Of a stretch of 64,000 nt of DNA, positions 1 to 8,353 are shown piece after piece; the first letter of the stretch is position 1; every line of letters starts with the position of its first letter. Where the stretch lies: assembly GCA_963732695.1 (NCBI GenBank), contig CAVTAP010000021.1, positions 124,001 to 188,000 on the forward strand, written 5' to 3'. The stretch is from CADEDH01 sp963732695 (GTDB lineage: Bacteria > Actinomycetota > Acidimicrobiia > Acidimicrobiales > SZUA-35). Position numbers and translations under genes: made by a program. The notes beneath the pieces are model-generated. The model saw only the letters and a program-made list of their open reading frames with translations, had not been told where the DNA came from and made no database searches.

Positions 1-724
1 CGACCGGCTGCTGGCCAAGCTCGGAGTGCACGCCGGCACCAGCCTCCTCGAGGTCGGCACCGGCTGGGGCGGCCTCGCCCTGCGGGCGGCCGAGAGCCTG
101 GGCTGCCCCGTCACCACCACCACGATCTCGGCCGAGCAGAGGGCCGAGGCCCGGCGTCGGGTGGAGGCCGCCGGCCTCACCGACCGGATCGCCGTGCTCG
201 ACAAGGACTGGCGTGACCTCGAAGGCCGCTTCGACCGGCTCGTGTCGATCGAGATGATCGAGGCCGTCGACTGGCGTCACTACGACCAGTTCTTCGCCAC
301 GCTCGACCGTCTGGTCGAACCCGACGGCCTGGTCGGTCTCCAGGCCATCTGCGTCCCCGACCGGCGCTATGACCGGACGAAGAAGACGGAAGACTTCATC
401 CGCCGGTTCGTGTTCCCCGGGGGCAACCTCCCCTCGATCGGGTCGATCAGCCGGTCGGTGGCCCGTGCCACCCGCCTCCAGATCCTCGACGTGGAGGACT
501 TCTCGGCCCACTACGCCGAGACCCTGGCCCGGTGGCGAACCGAGTTCGACGCCAAGATCGACGAGGTCCGGGCCCTCGGCCTCGACGAACGGTTCTGCCG
601 CCTGTGGCGCTTCTACCTCGCCTACTGCGAGGCGGGGTTCCGGGAGCGCCACTGCACCGTCAACCAGATCGTCCTGGCCGGCCCCCAGTGGCGCCCCGAC
701 GGTCTCAGCCTCCGGCCCCACTAG
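1..724 (+). CDS. Cyclopropane-fatty-acyl-phospholipid synthase family methyltransferase (5' truncated)
   Basis: This is the C-terminal part of an S-adenosylmethionine-dependent methyltransferase of the cyclopropane fatty acid synthase type. The reading frame is open from base 2, so the start lies outside the window. The SAM-binding motif I is seen as LLEVGTGWGGLA near the beginning. It is followed by IEMIEAV, the family block FVFPGGNLPS, and the typical ending YCEAGF...NQIVL. Family members transfer a methylene or methyl group to the double bond of acyl chains in membrane phospholipids. The substrate cannot be read from the sequence, and mycolic-acid-type or methyl-branching enzymes of the same family are alternatives. 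The stop lies 10 bases before the GTG of ispH on the same strand, so the two genes may be cotranscribed. Confidence 0.85.
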   Translation, partial: DRLLAKLGVHAGTSLLEVGTGWGGLALRAAESLGCPVTTTTISAEQRAEARRRVEAAGLTDRIAVLDKDWRDLEGRFDRLVSIEMIEAVDWRHYDQFFATLDRLVEPDGLVGLQAICVPDRRYDRTKKTEDFIRRFVFPGGNLPSIGSISRSVARATRLQILDVEDFSAHYAETLARWRTEFDAKIDEVRALGLDERFCRLWRFYLAYCEAGFRERHCTVNQIVLAGPQWRPDGLSLRPH

Positions 725-734
725 GCTGGAACCG

Positions 735-1763
735 GTGGGCGTAGACCAGGTGCTGCTGTGCGCCCCCCGGGGATTCTGTGCCGGGGTGGAGATGGCGATC
801 AAGGCGCTGTCGTGGATGGTGCGGGCCTTCGAGCCGCCCGTCTACTGCTACCACGAGATCGTCCACAACAAGCTGGTGGTCGACCGGTTCGTGGAACGGG
901 GCGTGGTCTTCGTCGACGACATCGCCGACGTACCCCCGAACCGGCCGATCATGCTGTCGGCCCACGGCTCGGCCCCGGCCGTGGTGGCCGCCGCCCGGGA
1001 GCGGGGCAGCTACGTGGTGGACGCCGTGTGCCCCCTCGTCACCAAGGTGCACCACGAGGTCAAGGTCCGGGCCGGCAAGGGCTATCAGATCGTCTACATC
1101 GGCCACGAGGGCCACGAGGAGGCGGTGGGCACGATGGCCGTCGCTCCCGAGGCCATCCACCGGGTGGAGACCGTGGCCGAGGTGGACGCCCTGCCCCCCT
1201 TCACCCAGCCCACGGCGTTGCTGGCCCAGACCACCCTCAGCCACCGGGACTGGGCCGATGTGGCCGAGGCGGCCAAGGCCCGCTTTCCCGATCTGTTCAC
1301 CCCCGGCCGCAGCGACCTGTGCTTCGCCACCACGAACCGCCAGTCGGCCCTCATGGCCGTGGCCGACCGGTGCGACGCCTTCGTGGTGATCGGCTCGGCC
1401 AACTCGTCCAACACCAAGGCGCTGGCCAAGCTGGCCACCGAGGCCGGCTGCGCCCGGGTGTTCCGGGTCAACGGGCCCGGCGAGTTGCCCGATGACCTCG
1501 AGGGCACGGTGGGGGTCACGGCCGGCGCCTCGGCCCCCGAGGACGTGGTGCAGGCCGTGATCGACTTCCTTCAGCCGGTCAACGGGGTGGAGGAGGTGTC
1601 GATCACCAACGAGGACGAGTACTTCCCCCCACCCCGCACCCTCCGGGAGCTCCTGACCTCGCTCGATGTGGTGGCCACGCTCGCCGTCGGTGGCCCCGTG
1701 AGCGCCGGGCCCGCCCTCAACGACCGCCAGATCGACGCCTCCGACGTGCTCAGCGAGCTGTGA
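735..1763 (+). CDS. ispH: 4-hydroxy-3-methylbut-2-enyl diphosphate reductase
   Basis: IspH is the last enzyme of the methylerythritol phosphate pathway. It reduces HMBPP to IPP and DMAPP using a [4Fe-4S] cluster. The 342-residue protein has the three cluster cysteines in the usual contexts: GFCAGV near residue 15, DAVCPLVTKVHHE near residue 98, and LCFATTNRQSA in the second half, followed by GSANSSNTKAL. GTG at 735 is chosen because it gives MGVDQVLLCAPRGFCAG, the normal family N-terminus; the frame is open further upstream but overlaps the preceding gene. No strong ribosome binding site is visible, and the gene may be translated by coupling to the upstream methyltransferase, whose stop is 10 bases away. 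Confidence 0.95.
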   Translation: MGVDQVLLCAPRGFCAGVEMAIKALSWMVRAFEPPVYCYHEIVHNKLVVDRFVERGVVFVDDIADVPPNRPIMLSAHGSAPAVVAAARERGSYVVDAVCPLVTKVHHEVKVRAGKGYQIVYIGHEGHEEAVGTMAVAPEAIHRVETVAEVDALPPFTQPTALLAQTTLSHRDWADVAEAAKARFPDLFTPGRSDLCFATTNRQSALMAVADRCDAFVVIGSANSSNTKALAKLATEAGCARVFRVNGPGELPDDLEGTVGVTAGASAPEDVVQAVIDFLQPVNGVEEVSITNEDEYFPPPRTLRELLTSLDVVATLAVGGPVSAGPALNDRQIDASDVLSEL

Positions 1764-1822
1764 GTTGGGGGGCTGCGCCCCGGCTCCCCATCGGCGTCGG
1801 GGCCCCCACCCCACCGCCCGCG
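1764..1822. terminator. Short GC-rich gap between convergent ispH and plsC
   Basis: The 59-base gap between the converging ispH and plsC genes contains a small hairpin at 1769-1781 (stem GGGGC/GCCCC, loop TGC) and further G and C runs. It may end transcription from either side. There is no T run, so the call is weak. Confidence 0.3.
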
Positions 1823-2602
1823 CTACGCGCCGGCGCGGATCTGGGCTTCGTCGAAGAGGGCCTGGAGGGACTCGTGCAGCTCCTGGGTGACCCGGCGGAT
1901 CTCGGAGCGCTTGACCCGCTCGCCTTCGGCCCGGGCCACCGGCCGGATCGGGGCACCGATCACCATCGTCACCTTGCGGGGCCGGATGAACTTCGCCCCC
2001 TTGGGCATGGCCCGCTCCGTGCCCCCGATTCCTACCGGCACGATCGGGACACCGGTTCGGCAGGCCAGGAAGGCGGCACCCTCCTTCAACGGCTGGATGA
2101 GCGGGCCCTGCTGGCGCGTGCCCTCAGGAAACACCGCCAGCGGCTCGCCGTTGTTCAGCACCCACTCGGCCAACCGGAGGGCCTGCCGGTCGGTGGCCGA
2201 GCGCTCAACCGGGAACCCACCCATGGCCCGCAGGAACCAGCCCAGGCCCGGGACCTTGAAGTAGTTCTCGGCCCCCATGTACCGCAGCACCCGGGGCCCG
2301 GCCAACGACACCGCCGGGGTGTCGAGGATCGAGCGGTGACCCCCGGGGGCCAGCACGTAGCCGCCGGTGACCGGCAGGTTCTCCCGCCCGATCACCTCGA
2401 TCCGGAAGGCGCCCCGCATCAGCAGACGGAGGAGGAACCGCAGCGCCCGGTAGGTGGCCCGGGCCGCTCCCTCGAGGGCCAGGGCCGCATCGGACCCGTC
2501 GTTCACCGGTAGGGGCGGCACGAGATGCATGGGCGGGCGCCCCGGGCCGTCATCCGCGTCGCCGTCGTTGGCGCCGCTCCCCCCGCCGACCCGTTCAGGC
2601 AC
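1823..2602 (-). CDS. plsC: Lysophospholipid acyltransferase (1-acylglycerol-3-phosphate acyltransferase family)
   Basis: This 259-residue protein is a PlsC-type acyltransferase that would place an acyl chain on lysophosphatidic acid at the inner face of the membrane. The catalytic H-x4-D motif is seen as GGHRSILD near residue 89, and the substrate-binding motif as FPEGTR near residues 158-163. The first 30 or so residues are a poorly conserved, Gly/Asp/Pro-rich leader. The GTG start at 2602 overlaps the cmk stop by 8 bases, which suggests translational coupling at the end of the scpA-to-plsC run. A cmk-plsC pair is common in Actinobacteria, where a GTPase gene (der) often follows; here plsC is the last gene. 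Substrate specificity is inferred from the family only. Confidence 0.85.
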   Translation of the reverse strand: MPERVGGGSGANDGDADDGPGRPPMHLVPPLPVNDGSDAALALEGAARATYRALRFLLRLLMRGAFRIEVIGRENLPVTGGYVLAPGGHRSILDTPAVSLAGPRVLRYMGAENYFKVPGLGWFLRAMGGFPVERSATDRQALRLAEWVLNNGEPLAVFPEGTRQQGPLIQPLKEGAAFLACRTGVPIVPVGIGGTERAMPKGAKFIRPRKVTMVIGAPIRPVARAEGERVKRSEIRRVTQELHESLQALFDEAQIRAGA

Positions 2603-3347
2603 GGAGTGCCCCGAGAAGCGCGGCCACCACCTCGTCGATCGAGAGGTCGGTGGTGTCGAGCAGCACGGCGTCGTCGGCCTGGCGCAGGGGGTCGGCCCGG
2701 CGCTGGGAGTCGAGCTGATCGCGTCGGGTGAGGGCGTCGGCCACCTTCGACTCGTCGGCCGTGTTCTCGTCCCGGGCCCGCCGGGCGGCCCGGGCCTCGG
2801 TGGAGGCGGTGAGATAGACCTTCAGGTTGGCGTGGGGGAAGACCACGGTGCCGATGTCGCGCCCCTCGAGCACGCCGCCGCCCCGCTTGCGGGTCCATTC
2901 CCGCTGCCGGGCCACCAGTTCGGCCCGCACATCGGGGTTGGCGGCCACTGCCGACACCGCCTGTGAGACCTCGGGGCTCCGAATGGCGGCGGTGGCGTCG
3001 ATCCCGTCGACCACCACCGTGCCGTCGGCCTCGATCTCGATCGACACCTCCCGGGCCAGACGGGCCAGTGCGTCGTGATCGGCCGGGTCCAGGTGGCGGG
3101 ACAGGGCGGCGTGGGTGACCGACCGGTACATGGCGCCGGTGTCGAGATATTCGAGGTCCAGGGCCTGGGCCAGGCGACGGGCCACCGTCGACTTGCCCGA
3201 GCCGGCTGGGCCGTCGATGGCGATCACCGTCAGCTCGGAGTCGGATGCCGACAAGCGCACCTCCTCGTGATCGGGTGAACCGCCGAACATCGTGCCCGCT
3301 TCCGGCCCGCTGGCCGGCCGCATCGATCCTGCGCCCGTCTCAGCCAA
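2595..3347 (-). CDS. cmk: (d)CMP kinase
   Basis: Cytidylate kinase phosphorylates CMP and dCMP with ATP in the cytoplasm. The P-loop GPAGSGKST is preceded by ELTVIAIDG, the usual N-terminal strand of Cmk. It is followed by the family block YLDTGAMYRS and, later, GRDIGTVVFP, which lines the CMP site. The start is uncertain: TTG at 3347 overlaps the tyrA stop by 8 bases, while ATG codons at 3323 and 3290 give 242 or 231 residues, closer to the usual family length. The C-terminus ends in LSIDEVVAALLGAL, normal for Cmk. The gene lies between tyrA and plsC and overlaps both. Confidence 0.93.
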   Translation of the reverse strand: MAETGAGSMRPASGPEAGTMFGGSPDHEEVRLSASDSELTVIAIDGPAGSGKSTVARRLAQALDLEYLDTGAMYRSVTHAALSRHLDPADHDALARLAREVSIEIEADGTVVVDGIDATAAIRSPEVSQAVSAVAANPDVRAELVARQREWTRKRGGGVLEGRDIGTVVFPHANLKVYLTASTEARAARRARDENTADESKVADALTRRDQLDSQRRADPLRQADDAVLLDTTDLSIDEVVAALLGALRA

Positions 3348-4401
3348 GGGACCGCACCGACGGCCGGTAACCCCGGGCCATCAGGCCTCCCGTGAACCGC
3401 TCGGAGCGGGACTCGTCGACCACCATGATCATCACGCCCTGACGACCCTCCCCGGAGTGACTCAACTCCAGATCGAAGATATTGACATCGAGCTCGGACG
3501 CCAGCGTGGTGATGGCGGCGATCTCACCCGGCCGGTCCGGTATGGCGACGGCCAGCTCCACCAGGTTGTCGGACGGACCGAAGCCAACCGGCAGGTTGAT
3601 CCGGGCCGCCCGGGCCCGGGTCAGCAGGGCCAGGATGCCGTCCCGGTCACGGTTCGCCACCAGTCCCCGCACTTCGCCCAGCGCATCGATCAGCCGATCG
3701 AGGCCGTCCACGATGGCCCGGGAGTTGGCCAGGCAGATGTCGGGCCAGATCGACGGCCGCCCGGCCGAGATCCGGGTCATGTCCCGGAAACCGCCGGCCG
3801 CCAGCCGGAGCAGGGACCGGTGCTCGACCGAGGAGGCATCGGCCAGGTTCATGAGCGACGCCGCCGTGAGGTGGGGCACATGGCTGACCTGGGCCACCAG
3901 CTCGTCGTGCACGTCGGGCGGCAGGGCGATCGTCTCGGCCCCGATGCTGCGGACCATGGCCCGCACGGTGGCGAAGGCGCCTTCGTCTGTGGTCTCGGTG
4001 GGGGTGAGCACCCACATGGCCCCGGCGAACATGTCTTCCCGGGCGCCGGCCAGGCCGTCCTGCTCCGAGCCGGCCATCGGATGGCCGCCCACGAACCTCG
4101 CGTGGGCCACGGCCTCGCAGACGTCGGCCTTGGTGGAGCCGACGTCGGTGACGGCGGCCTGGGGGCACCGCTCCAGGGCGTCGAGCGCCAGCTCGGGGAT
4201 CACACCCACCGGGGTGGCGATGACCACCAGCTCACTGGCCGGGTCGAGGCCGACCTCGTCGGCCGCGCCCACCCGGATCGCCTGGGTGGCGACCTCGGCG
4301 TCCCGGTCGACCATCGACACGGTCCACCCCTGCTTGCGCAGGGCGATACCAACCGACCCGCCGATCAGGCCGGCCCCGATGACCGTGACCCGGCGGCTCA
4401 T
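3340..4401 (-). CDS. tyrA: Prephenate dehydrogenase with C-terminal ACT domain
   Basis: TyrA oxidatively decarboxylates prephenate to 4-hydroxyphenylpyruvate in tyrosine synthesis. The 353-residue protein begins VTVIGAGLIGGSVGIAL, the dinucleotide-binding GxGxxG motif, and contains TDVGSTKADV and GGHPMAGSEQDGL, which are family signatures around the active site. After about residue 280 an ACT domain follows (LVELAVAIPDRPGEIAAI), the usual regulatory domain for feedback by tyrosine. ATG at 4401 is chosen because it overlaps the aroH stop by one base (TGATG) and gives the family N-terminus. The next gene, aroH, supplies chorismate mutase, so this pair carries chorismate to the tyrosine precursor. 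Confidence 0.94.
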   Translation of the reverse strand: MSRRVTVIGAGLIGGSVGIALRKQGWTVSMVDRDAEVATQAIRVGAADEVGLDPASELVVIATPVGVIPELALDALERCPQAAVTDVGSTKADVCEAVAHARFVGGHPMAGSEQDGLAGAREDMFAGAMWVLTPTETTDEGAFATVRAMVRSIGAETIALPPDVHDELVAQVSHVPHLTAASLMNLADASSVEHRSLLRLAAGGFRDMTRISAGRPSIWPDICLANSRAIVDGLDRLIDALGEVRGLVANRDRDGILALLTRARAARINLPVGFGPSDNLVELAVAIPDRPGEIAAITTLASELDVNIFDLELSHSGEGRQGVMIMVVDESRSERFTGGLMARGYRPSVRSLG

Positions 4402-4781
4402 CAGAGGGCCTCGTCGCCCGGCTCGACCAGCTCCGGACGGAGCCGGGTGGCCCCCCGGAGGAAGGCATGGCGCAGGTCGCTGCGGGGCCGTTCGGTCTCG
4501 ACGTGGGCCAGCAGGCGCACGCAACGCTCCAGCGACCCCTCCACGTCCATCTCCTGGCCGCACATGAGCGGTACCTCGGTGAGCCCCATGGCCCGGGCGG
4601 CGGCCGCCGGGGCGATCGTGCGCAGGTCCTTGGTGGCGGTGAAGAAGATGCTGATCACCGTGTCCCGGCTGAGGCCGTTGCGTTCGAACAGGATGGTGAG
4701 CAGCTGGGTGGTGCGCTGCAGGATCTCGGCCGGGTCGTCGGCATCGACGGTGATCGCTCCTCGTAACCCGCGTACGGCCAT
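4401..4781 (-). CDS. aroH: Chorismate mutase, AroH class
   Basis: This 126-residue protein is a monofunctional chorismate mutase of the trimeric AroH (Bacillus) type, not the helical AroQ type. The start MAVRGLRGAITVDADD matches the family N-terminus with its active-site Arg. The blocks FFTATKDL, LMCGQEMDVEGSL and IRH/LRHAFLRGA-like LRHAFLRGATRLRPEL correspond to the conserved core and the Arg near the C-terminus. It converts chorismate to prephenate, the substrate of the overlapping tyrA gene. The AroH class is the less common fold, but it occurs in some Actinobacteria and Firmicutes. Confidence 0.92.
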   Translation of the reverse strand: MAVRGLRGAITVDADDPAEILQRTTQLLTILFERNGLSRDTVISIFFTATKDLRTIAPAAAARAMGLTEVPLMCGQEMDVEGSLERCVRLLAHVETERPRSDLRHAFLRGATRLRPELVEPGDEAL

Positions 4782-4851
4782 GGCGCCGAATCGTATCGGC
4801 CGCGCTGTGACCAGCGGCAGGGCCCAGCCCGGTGTTCGCCGCCGGTGAACA

Positions 4852-5604
4852 CTACTCCACCCGGGTGACCGCGCGCTGCAGGTCGAGCAGTTCCGCCCTG
4901 GTCAGGGGGCGCCAGGCGCCGGGGGCCAGGCGGGAATCGGTGAGCGGGCCGATCCGGGTGCGCACGAGGCGCAGCACCGGGTGGCCCACCGCCTCGCACA
5001 TGCGCCGGACCTGGCGGTTGCGGCCCTCATGGATCGTGATGCGGATCAGGCCCGGGGCCACCACGGAGGCCTTGGCCGGCGCCGTCATGCCGTCGTCCAG
5101 CTCCACCCCTTGGCGCAGCGTCCGGATCACGCCGGCGCCCGGTCGGCCCCGCACGTGGACCAGGTACTCCTTGTCGACCCCGAACGACGGATGGGTGAGG
5201 CGGTAGGCCAGGTCGCCGTCGTTCGTGAGCAGGAGCAGACCTTCGGTGTCGAGGTCGAGGCGGCCCACCGGGAACACCCGGGGCTCGGCCGGCACGAGGT
5301 CGACCACGACCGGGCGGTCATGGGGGTCCTGGGCCGTGGTGACCACGCCGGCCGGCTTGTTCAGCAGGTAGGTGACGGTGTCGACGGCGGTGGAGATGAT
5401 GGCGCCGTCGACCGCGATCTCGTCGTCGGGTTTGACCCGGGCCCCGAGCACGACCACCCGGTCGTTGACCGTGACCCTTCCCTCGTCGATCAGCAGCTCG
5501 CACACCCGCCGGGAGCCGAGGCCCACCCGGGCCAGCACCTTTTGGAGCCGTTCGCCCTCGTCTGCCGGGTCCGCCCCGAGATCGGCCTCCGCCTGCTCGC
5601 TCAC
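4852..5604 (-). CDS. rluB: 23S rRNA pseudouridine synthase, RsuA/RluB family
   Basis: The 250-residue protein has an N-terminal S4 RNA-binding domain (RLQKVLARVGLGSRRVCELL through the RVTVND turn) and a pseudouridine synthase domain. The catalytic Asp lies in GRLDLDTEGLLLLTNDG, and the C-terminal block is EGRNRQVRRMCEAVGHPV. Members modify uridines in 23S (RluB) or 16S (RsuA) rRNA. The position directly after scpA-scpB is typical for the gene usually called rluB in Gram-positive bacteria. The exact target uridine is not shown by sequence. The start is ATG at 5604, 21 bases after the annotated scpB stop. Confidence 0.9.
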   Translation of the reverse strand: MSEQAEADLGADPADEGERLQKVLARVGLGSRRVCELLIDEGRVTVNDRVVVLGARVKPDDEIAVDGAIISTAVDTVTYLLNKPAGVVTTAQDPHDRPVVVDLVPAEPRVFPVGRLDLDTEGLLLLTNDGDLAYRLTHPSFGVDKEYLVHVRGRPGAGVIRTLRQGVELDDGMTAPAKASVVAPGLIRITIHEGRNRQVRRMCEAVGHPVLRLVRTRIGPLTDSRLAPGAWRPLTRAELLDLQRAVTRVE

Positions 5605-5625
5605 GGTACGAGCCTGCCCGATCGT

Positions 5626-7449
5626 TCAGGCCCGGTCGGCATCGGGCGCCAATTCGCCGCGGGGAGACGCCGCCGGGTCGGTGAGGTCGATGGGTGGGCG
5701 AAGGTCGACGATGGGCTCCGCCGTCAGCTCCGGTCCTGGTCCCGGAGCCGGCGGAAGGGGCGGATCAACCGGTCCAGCCACCCCCGGGCCCCCCGGTTGG
5801 GGGTGGGGGTGGGCGTGTCCGCCGGAGGCGGTGTCACGGGCGTCGGCCGTCTGACCGCCGGCCGTCGGGGGCGGGGCACCGGGGCCGACCGCCTGGTGGG
5901 GCTCGACGGCCTGGTCGAGCTCGGACGGGTGACCGGCCGGGACCGGGTGGTCGGGACGTCCGGCGGCCGGACCCGGCGCTCCGGGCCCGACGCCGGGTCG
6001 GTTCGGGCCGGGAAGGTGGCCGGGCTCGGAGCTGTGGCCCGGTGCGAGGCCGGAGCTGCGGCCGGGGTCGGAGTCGTTGTCGGGGCGGCGGCTCGGGGCG
6101 AGGTCGGGGTCATCGGCGTGTCGGGAGACAGGCTCGCCGTCACCGGGGTCGTCCCCGGCTCTGGTGTCAGCCACCGGGGCAGGCGCCGGGCCAGCCACTC
6201 CGGGCTGGCCGCCACCAGCTTGTCCCGGCGGTTGGCCGCCCGGGCCCACCGGGAGGTCGCGATGGTAGGCACCGCTTTTCGGCGACGCCTCTGCGTCCAA
6301 CACCACCCCCTTCGGCGCGACGACGGGACCGGGGGCGGCCGTGGTGGGCCTCCCCGTCTGCTCCGCCACTCGCTCATTCCCGGGCCGCGCCGCCGGCGGC
6401 GCCGCCTCGTCGTCGTCGTCGACCGCCGGTTCCTCGTTCCCGGCCTCCGGCACCACCGAGTCAGCGTCAGCGGCAATCTCCACCTCAGCGGCCGGCTCCA
6501 CCACCTCGGGGTCGGCGGCATCGGCGGCCTCGTTCTCCCCGTCCTGCGGCTCGCTCTCGTCGGTCGCCGACGCCCCCTCAGCGCCGGCCATCTCGTCATC
6601 GGCGGCCACCTCGTCATCGGCGGCCACCTCGTCATCGCCGGCCACCTCGTCATCGCCGGCCACCTCGTCATCGGCGGCCGGCCCGTCATCGGCGGCGGGC
6701 TCGGCCGTGGCACCCGGGCTGTCGTCGCTGTCGCCAGCGTCGTCGGCAGGGGTCGGGGCCGGGGGGCGGGCGGGGTCGTCGTCACGGTCGAGGTCGGTGA
6801 TCGTCAGATCGGGGTCGAGGTTGACCTTGAGCGTCTGCTCCAGGGCCTCCACCACCTCGGCCGAGGGCACGAAATCGCCCAGGGCGGGCAGGTCGGACAC
6901 CGTGTTGATGCCGAGCCGCTCCAGGAACATCGAGGTGGTGCCGAACAGCACGGCCTGGCCGGCCCCGGAGTCTCGCCCCACCTCGTCGACGTAGCCCCGC
7001 TGGACCAGCGTGCGCAGCACGGCATCGACGTTCACGCCCCGGATGGCGCTCACCTGGGCCCGGGAGATCGGCTGCTTGTAGGCCACGATGGCCAGCGTCT
7101 CCAGGGCGGCGTTGGACAACTTGGAGCTCTGGCCGTCCATGGCGAAGCGCTCAACGTAGGGCGCCATGTCGGGATGGGTCTGGAACCGCCACCCGCCGGC
7201 CACCTTCACCAGCTGGAACCCGTGGTTGGCCTCGTCGTAGCTGTCGGCCAGGGCGTGGCACAGCAGCTCCACGTGCTCCACCGGCACCTCGAGCAGCTGG
7301 GCCAGCAACGACGCCGGCGTGGGGTCGGTGGCCACCAGCAGGATGGCCTCGATGGCCCGGCGGGTCTCCACGATCCCGATCTCGGTGAACGTGGCCAGCA
7401 GCTCGGGCTCGATAGGGCTCTCGGAGCCCTCCGCCTGTTCGTCGTCCAT
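5626..7449 (-). CDS. scpB: Segregation and condensation protein B with a very long low-complexity C-terminal tail
   Basis: ScpB is the winged-helix kite subunit of the SMC-ScpAB condensin. The first 220 or so residues are a normal ScpB: ETRRAIEAILLVATDPTP, then NAALETLAIVAYKQPISRAQVSAIRGVN and GRDSGAGQAVLFGTTSMFLE. ScpB proteins are usually 180-250 residues, but this frame continues to 607. The extension begins with an acidic stretch containing an 18-bp tandem repeat (DDEVAG units, about 6587-6700), then a Pro/Gly/Ala-rich region with no recognisable domain. In parts of the tail (about 5727-5800 and 6181-6258) codon use fits a different frame much better, so the end of the gene is uncertain: a one-base shift near 6260 would give a stop at 5724 instead. 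The gene lies 10 bases after scpA. Confidence 0.85.
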   Translation of the reverse strand: MDDEQAEGSESPIEPELLATFTEIGIVETRRAIEAILLVATDPTPASLLAQLLEVPVEHVELLCHALADSYDEANHGFQLVKVAGGWRFQTHPDMAPYVERFAMDGQSSKLSNAALETLAIVAYKQPISRAQVSAIRGVNVDAVLRTLVQRGYVDEVGRDSGAGQAVLFGTTSMFLERLGINTVSDLPALGDFVPSAEVVEALEQTLKVNLDPDLTITDLDRDDDPARPPAPTPADDAGDSDDSPGATAEPAADDGPAADDEVAGDDEVAGDDEVAADDEVAADDEMAGAEGASATDESEPQDGENEAADAADPEVVEPAAEVEIAADADSVVPEAGNEEPAVDDDDEAAPPAARPGNERVAEQTGRPTTAAPGPVVAPKGVVLDAEASPKSGAYHRDLPVGPGGQPPGQAGGGQPGVAGPAPAPVADTRAGDDPGDGEPVSRHADDPDLAPSRRPDNDSDPGRSSGLAPGHSSEPGHLPGPNRPGVGPGAPGPAAGRPDHPVPAGHPSELDQAVEPHQAVGPGAPPPTAGGQTADARDTASGGHAHPHPQPGGPGVAGPVDPPLPPAPGPGPELTAEPIVDLRPPIDLTDPAASPRGELAPDADRA

Positions 7450-7459
7450 GGGGAGCCTT

Positions 7460-8239
7460 TCAGCCCTCGTAGTCGTCGGCGCCGGCCAGCGCCAGCTCCC
7501 GGCCCTCGGCCGAGCCGATCCAGGAGACCGTGAGCTCGCCGAAGCTCCGCACCTGCTCCAGCTCCACCAGGCCCTGCTTGAACAGTTCCAGCACGGCCAG
7601 GAAGCGTACGACCACCTCCACCCGCTCGGTCAGCCCCTGGGTGAGACTGCGGAACGAGCGGGGCCCCGACGTGGGCAGGAGCTCCAGGAACTCGGCGATG
7701 GCATCGCTCACGTTGGCCTTCACCGGCGTGACGTGGGCCAGCGACAGCTCCGGCTTGGGCTTGGCCGTGACCGCCCGCAGGAAGGCCGACCGGAGCTTGT
7801 CTCCCGTCATGCCGGCCAGGGGATCGGGGCTCAGATCGAGGAACTGGTCTTCCAGACCGGACCGTCGGGGCACCGACAGACCCGCCGTCTCGATCATCGC
7901 CTCGAGCACCTGGGCCGCGTCCTTGAACGTCTTGCACTCGAGCAGGCGGGCCAGCAGGAGGTCCCGCTCCTCCCACAGGCCGAGCTCCTCGTCGAGGTCG
8001 ATCGAGTCGTCGTGGGGGAGCAGCCGGCGGCACTTCAGCTCGATCAGCGTGGCCGCGATCAGGAGGAACTCAGTGGCGACCTCGAGGTCGCACTCCTTGC
8101 GGTTCGACAGCTCGGCCAGATAGGCGTCCACGATCTCGGACAGGCGGATCTCGTAGAGATCCACGTCCTCCTTGAGGATCAGATGGAGCAGCAGATCGAA
8201 GGGGCCTTCGAACGCTTCGACCTGAACTTGAAATGACAT
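7460..8239 (-). CDS. scpA: Segregation and condensation protein A (kleisin)
   Basis: ScpA is the kleisin that bridges the SMC heads and binds ScpB in chromosome condensation. The 259-residue protein starts MSFQVQVEAFEGPFDLLLHLI, the conserved kleisin N-terminus, followed by LYEIRLSEIVDAYL and the helical block TEFLLIAATLIELKCRRLLP. The C-terminal winged helix is seen in FLAVLELFKQGLVELEQ. The ATG is 7 bases downstream of a TAGAAT -10-like box, so the mRNA may be leaderless. It is the first gene of the long minus-strand run that ends with plsC. Confidence 0.94.
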   Translation of the reverse strand: MSFQVQVEAFEGPFDLLLHLILKEDVDLYEIRLSEIVDAYLAELSNRKECDLEVATEFLLIAATLIELKCRRLLPHDDSIDLDEELGLWEERDLLLARLLECKTFKDAAQVLEAMIETAGLSVPRRSGLEDQFLDLSPDPLAGMTGDKLRSAFLRAVTAKPKPELSLAHVTPVKANVSDAIAEFLELLPTSGPRSFRSLTQGLTERVEVVVRFLAVLELFKQGLVELEQVRSFGELTVSWIGSAEGRELALAGADDYEG

Positions 8240-8246
8240 CGTTGTG

Positions 8247-8252
8247 ATTCTA
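8247..8252 (-). promoter_or_regulatory. Putative -10 box for scpA (leaderless)
   Basis: TAGAAT on the minus strand ends 7 bases before the scpA ATG. No Shine-Dalgarno sequence lies between, which fits a leaderless transcript. A good -35 box is not seen. Confidence 0.55.
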
Positions 8253-8339
8253 GCCCTCTCTCGAAGGCTCCGTCCGCACAGACACGACGACGTCTCGAAT
8301 CCGGGAGGAATCTCGATGCCGCTGACCGCTTCCGGGCTC

Positions 8340-8345
8340 TAGTCT
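8340..8345 (+). promoter_or_regulatory. Putative -10 box for trpS (leaderless)
   Basis: TAGTCT ends 8 bases before the trpS ATG at 8354. There is no Shine-Dalgarno sequence between the box and the start, so transcription probably begins at or next to the A of ATG. Confidence 0.5.
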
Positions 8346-8353
8346 ACGCACCC

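Noticed and set aside
4981..7533. An 850-codon open frame on the plus strand opposite rluB and scpB
   Set aside because: It is a shadow of real minus-strand genes in GC-rich DNA; composition is low-complexity and no domain is recognisable.
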